Shown: piece by piece, positions 59,680 through 64,000 of the stretch | Position numbering within the stretch: the stretch's first letter is position 1 | Layout: each line of letters begins with the position of its first letter | NCBI RefSeq assembly: GCF_029852145.1 | Contig: NC_079977.1 | Location: 7,646,837-7,710,836 of the forward strand | DNA from: Microplitis mediator | Taxonomy: Eukaryota; Arthropoda; Insecta; Hymenoptera; Braconidae | Length of the DNA: 64,000 bases | Direction of reading: 5' to 3' | The notes under the pieces: model-generated | What the model was told of the DNA's origin: nothing | Database searches by the model: none | What the model saw: only the letters and a program-made list of their open reading frames with translations | Position numbers and translations under genes: made by a program

Positions 59680-61600
59680 GAATTATGATTGGGCAAATAA
59701 TTTGTCCCAACTAGAGACCCATGTGCTAATGGATTTTCAACTTGAACCAACTGAACCCAACTCTACTCCTATGTTTTTTTCAAGTAAATAAAAAATATGA
59801 TTGGGCGAATAATTTGTCCCAACTAGAGACCCATGTGCTAATGGATTTCCAACTTGAACCAACTGAACCCAACTTTACACCTATGTTTTTTTCAAGTCAA
59901 CAAAATCATGATTACGCAAACAATTTGTCCCAACTAGAGATCCATGTGCTAATGGGATTCCAACTTGAACCAACTGAACCCAACTCTACTCCTATGTTTT
60001 TTTCGAGTAAAAAAAATTATGAATGGGCAAATAATTTGTCCCAACTAGAGATCCATGTGCTAATGGATTTCCAACTTGAACCAACTGAAACCAACTCTAC
60101 TCCTATGTTTTCTTCAAGTAAAAAAAAATTATGAATGGGCAAATAATTTGTCCCAACTAGAGATCCATGTGCTAATGGATTTCCAGCTTAAACCAACTGA
60201 ACCAAACTCTACTCCTATGTTTTTTTCAAGTCAACAAAATTATGATTACGCAAACAATTTGTCCCAACTAGAGATCCATGTGCTAATGGATTTCCAACTT
60301 GAACACACTAGTCCCAACTCTACTCCTATGTTTTTTTCAACTAAAAAAGTATTATGATTGGGCAAATAATTTGTCCCAACTAGAGATCCATGTGCTAATG
60401 GATTTCCAACTTGAACCAACTGAACCAAACTCTACTCCTATGTTTTTTTCAAGTAAAAAAAAATTATGATTAGGCAAATAATTTGTCCCAACTAGAGTTC
60501 CATGTGCTAATGGATTTCCAACTTGAACCAACTGAACCAAACGCTTCTCCTATGTTTTTTTCAAGTAAAAAAAAATTATGATTAGGCAAATAATTTGTCC
60601 CAACTAGAGTTCCATGTGCTAATGGATTTCCAACTTGAACCAACTGAACCCAACTTTACTCCTATGTTTTTTTCAAGTCAACAAAATTATGATTACGCAA
60701 ACAATTTGTCCCAACTAGAGATCCATGTGCTAATGGATTTCCAACTTGAACACACTAGTCCCAACTCTACTCCTATGTTTTTTTCGAGTAAAAAAAAATT
60801 ATGAATGGGCAAATAATTTGTCCCAACTAGAGATCCATGTGCTAATGGATTTTCAACTTGAACCAACTGAAACCAACTCTACTCCTATGTTTTCTTCAAG
60901 TAAAAAAAAATTATGAATGGGCAAATAATTTGTCCCAACTAGAGATCCATGTGCTAATCGATTTCCAGCTTAAACACACTAGTCCCAACGCTACTCCTTT
61001 GTTTTTTTCGAGTAAAAAAGTATTATGATTGGGCAAATAATTTGTCCCAACTAGAGACCCATGTGCTAATGGATTTCCAACTTGAACCAGCTGAAACCAA
61101 CTCTACTCCTATGTTTTCTTCAAGTAAAAAAAAATTATGAATGGGCAAATAATTTGTCCCAACTAGAGATCCATGTGCTAATGGATTTCCAACTTGAACC
61201 AACTGAAACCAACTCTACTCCTACGTTTTGTTCAAGTAAAAAAAAATTATGAATGGGCAAATAATTTGTCCCAACTAGAGATCCATGTGCTAATGGATTT
61301 CCAGCTTAAACCAACTGAACCAAACTCTACTCCTATGTTTTTTTCAAGTAAAAAAAAATTATGATTGGACAAATAATTTGTCCCAACTAGAGATTCATGT
61401 GCTAATAAATTTCCAACTTGAACCAACTGAAATAACTCTACTCCTATGTTTTCTTCAAGTAAAAAAAAATTATGATTGGGCAAATAATTTGTCTCAACTA
61501 GAGATCCATGTGCTAATGGATTTCCAACTTGAACCAACTAAACCAAACTCTACTCCTATGTTTTTTTCGGGTAAAAAAGAATTATGATTGGGCAAATAAT
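59680..61600. repeat. Higher-order repeat block H2, copy 2
   Basis: Partner of 50500-52200; carries the same ACGCTTCTCCTATG, TTTTTTTCAACTAAAAAAGT and TGCTAATAAATTTCC variants in order. Confidence 0.78.
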
Positions 61601-64000
61601 TTGTCCCAACTAGAGATCCATGTGCTAATGGATTTCCAAATCGAAACAACTGAAACCAACTCTACTCCTATGTTTTCTTCAAGTAAAAAAAAATTATGAA
61701 TGGGCAAATAATTTGTCCCAACTAGAGATCCATGTGCTAATGGATTTCCAACTTGAACCAACTGAACCAAACTCTACTCCTATGTTTTTTTCGAGTAAAA
61801 AAGTATTATGATTGGGCAAATAATTTGTCCCAACTAGAGATCCATGTGGTAATGGATATCCAACTTGAACCAACTGAACCAAACTCTACTCCTATGTTTT
61901 TTTCGAGTAAAAAAGTATTATGATTGGGCAAATAATTTGTCCCAACTAGAGATCCATGTGGTAATGGATTTCCAGCTTAAACCAACTGAACCCAACTCTA
62001 CTCCTATGTTTTTTTCGAGTAAAAAAGTATTATGATTGGGCAAATAATTTGTCCCAACTAGAGATCCATGTGCTAATGGATTTCCAACTTGAACCAACTG
62101 AACCAAACTCTACTCCTATGTTTTTTTCGAGTAAAAAAGTATTATGATTAGGCAAATAATTTGTCCCAACTAGAGATCCATGTGCTAATGGATTTCCAAC
62201 TTGAACCAACTAAACCAAACTCTACTCCTATGTTTTTTTCGAGTAAAAAAAAATCATGATTGGGCAAATAATTTGTCCCAACTAGAGATCCATGTGCTAA
62301 TGGATTTCCAACTTGAACCAACTGAAACCAACTCTACTCCTATGTTTTCTTCAAGTAAAAAAAAATTATGAATGGGCAAATAATTTGTCTCAACTAGAGA
62401 TCCATGTGCTAATGGATTTCCAACTTGAACACACTAGTCCCAACTCTACTCCTATGTTTTTTTCGAGTAAACAAGTATTATGATTGGGCAAATAATTTGT
62501 CCCAACTAGAGACCCATGTGCTAATGGATTTCCAACTTGAACACACTAGTCCCAACTCTACTCCTATGTTTTTTTCGAGTAAAAAAGTATTATGATTGGG
62601 CAAATAATTTGTCCCAACTAGAGATCCATGTGCTAATGGATTTCCAGCTTAAACCAACTGAAACCATTTCTACTCCTATGTTTTCTTCAAGTAAAAAAAA
62701 ATTATGAATGGGCAAATAATTTGTCTCAACTAGAGATACATGTGCTAATGGATTTCCAACTTGAACCAACTGAAACCATTTCTACTCCTATGTTTTCTTC
62801 AAGTAAAAAAAAATTATGAATGGGCAAATAATTTGTCTCAACTAGAGATACATGTGCTTATGGATTTCCAACTTGAACCAACTAGTCCCAACTCTACTCC
62901 TATGTTTTCTTCAAGTAAAAAAAAATTATGAATGGGCAAATAATTTGTCCCAACTAGAGATCCATGTGCTAATGGATTTCCAACATGGACCAACTGAAAG
63001 CAACTCTACTCCTATGTTTTCTTCAAGTAAAAAAAAATTATGAATGGGCAAATAATTTGTCCCAACTATAGATCCATGTGCTAATGGATTTCCAGCTTAA
63101 ACCAACTGAACCAAACTCTACTCCTTTGTTTTCTTCAAGTAAAAAAAAATTATGAATGGGCAAATAACTTGTCCCAACTAGAGATCCATGTGCTAATGGA
63201 TTTCCAACTTGAACCAACTGAAACCAAACTCTACTCCTATGTTTTCTTCAAGTAAAAAAAAATTATGATTGGGCGAATAATTTGTCCCAACTAGAGACCC
63301 ATGTGCTAATGGATTTCCAACGTAAATCAGCTGAACCCAACTCTACTCCTATGTTTTTTTCAAGTAAAAACAAATTATGAATGGGCAAATAATTTGTCCC
63401 AACTAGAGATCCATGTGCTAATGGATTTTCAACTTGAACACACTAGTCCCAACGCTACTCCTTTGTTTTTTTCGAGTAAAAAAAAATTATTATTGGGCAA
63501 ATAATTTGTCTCAACTAGAGATACATGTGCTAATGGGATTCCAACTTGAACCAACTGAAACCAACTCTACTCCTATGTGTTTTCAAGTAAATAAAAAATA
63601 TGATTGGGCGAATAATTTGTCCCAACTAGAGATCCATGTGCTAATGGATTTCCAACTTGAACACACTAGTCCCAACGCTACTCCTTTGTTTTTTTCGAGT
63701 AAAAAAGTATTATGATTGGGCAAATAATTTGTCCCAACTAGAGACTCATGTGCTAATGGATTTCCAACTTGAACCAGCTGAAACAAACTCTACTCCTATG
63801 TTTTCTTCAAGTAAAAAAAAATTGTGAATGGGCAAATAATTTGTCCCAACTAGAGATCCATGTGCTAATGGATTTCCAACTTGAACCAACTAAAACCAAC
63901 TCTACTCCTATGTTTTCTTCAAGTAAAAAAAAACTATGAATGGGCAAATAATTTGTCCCAACTAGAGATCCATGTGCTAATGGATTTCCAGCTTAAACCA

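Larger units (their letters stand above)
34491..64000. repeat. 112-bp satellite DNA array, ~263 monomers, open at right edge
   Basis: Head-to-tail monomers of 112 bp run without interruption to the window end. Landmarks of one unit: ATTATGATTGGGCAAATAAT, TTGTCCCAACTAGAGATCCA, TGTGCTAATGGATTTCC, AACTTGAACCAACTGAAACC, AACTCTACTCCTATG, TTTTTTTCAAGTAAAAAAAA. Variation concentrates at a few positions (GAAACC/GAACCC/GAACCA/TAGTCCC; GATTGGGC/GAATGGGC/GATTCGGC; TTTTTTTC/TTTTCTTC; AAAAAGTATTATG and CAACAAAATTATGATTACGC variants). Occasional units gain or lose a base or a few. 112 is not a multiple of 3, so open frames shift each unit; the recurrent 60-130-codon frames on both strands are by-products. 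The size and regularity fit a (peri)centromeric or heterochromatic satellite. Confidence 0.97.

Noticed and set aside
34491..64000. Dozens of 60-130-codon open frames on both strands of the satellite (e.g. NNLSQLEIHVLMDFQLEPTE and VGTNYLPNHNFFLLEKNIGV types)
   Set aside because: The monomer is 112 bp, so the frame shifts every unit and the same peptides appear wherever the local variants lack a stop. No conserved start, no ribosomal or splice context, and indels are not in multiples of three.
34491..64000. CRISPR-like array (regular repeats)
   Set aside because: Units are contiguous and similar over their whole length with no unique spacers, in a eukaryotic context.

Overview
This window is eukaryotic and AT-rich. 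It has a spliced gene with short GT-AG introns, dense terminal-inverted-repeat (TIR) and foldback transposon debris, (CA)n and (TA)n microsatellites, 5S- and tRNA-derived sequences, and a long satellite array. The ankyrin-repeat gene with a PRANC/F-box-like C-terminus is a type known from parasitoid wasps such as Nasonia and braconids. My best guess is therefore a hymenopteran parasitoid nuclear genome; that is an inference, and no species-diagnostic marker was seen.

Layout. 1-361 (minus): start of a secreted-protein gene running off the left edge, with a TATA/initiator pair upstream. 3257-8516 (minus): a complete six-exon gene assembled from splice sites and phases, encoding about 316 aa resembling the TPRG1-like (hSac2-domain) family. 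Two TTAA-flanked foldback elements lie in its introns. 8826-29132: a nested transposon graveyard. It holds TAGGG-ended elements, two large near-perfect palindromes (10125-12052 and 17198-19078), a CCCGACTAG-ended element full of minisatellite (12503-17051) with two later insertions, a second CCCGAT-ended AT-rich repeat domain (17148-22908), two 5S rRNA-like copies, and several CACGGA-ended elements. 29154-30890 (minus): an intronless 578-aa ankyrin/PRANC-like gene whose stop codon is 21 bp from a transposon end. 31463-31672: a perfect 105-bp tandem duplication. 32023-33342: a CCCGGGTC-ended element carrying an unrecognised ORF of about 120 codons. 34491-64000: a continuous satellite array of a 112-bp monomer (about 263 copies, beyond the right edge) with several layers of higher-order repeats.

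There are only three convincing protein-coding genes, all on the minus strand and with no sign of acting together. The many short open frames in the satellite and in the palindromes are by-products of repetition. The most distinctive features are the satellite (hierarchical duplication and three dyad symmetries per monomer), the two palindrome elements whose arms are far more alike than the two families are, and the 5S-like copies each followed by a T-run.
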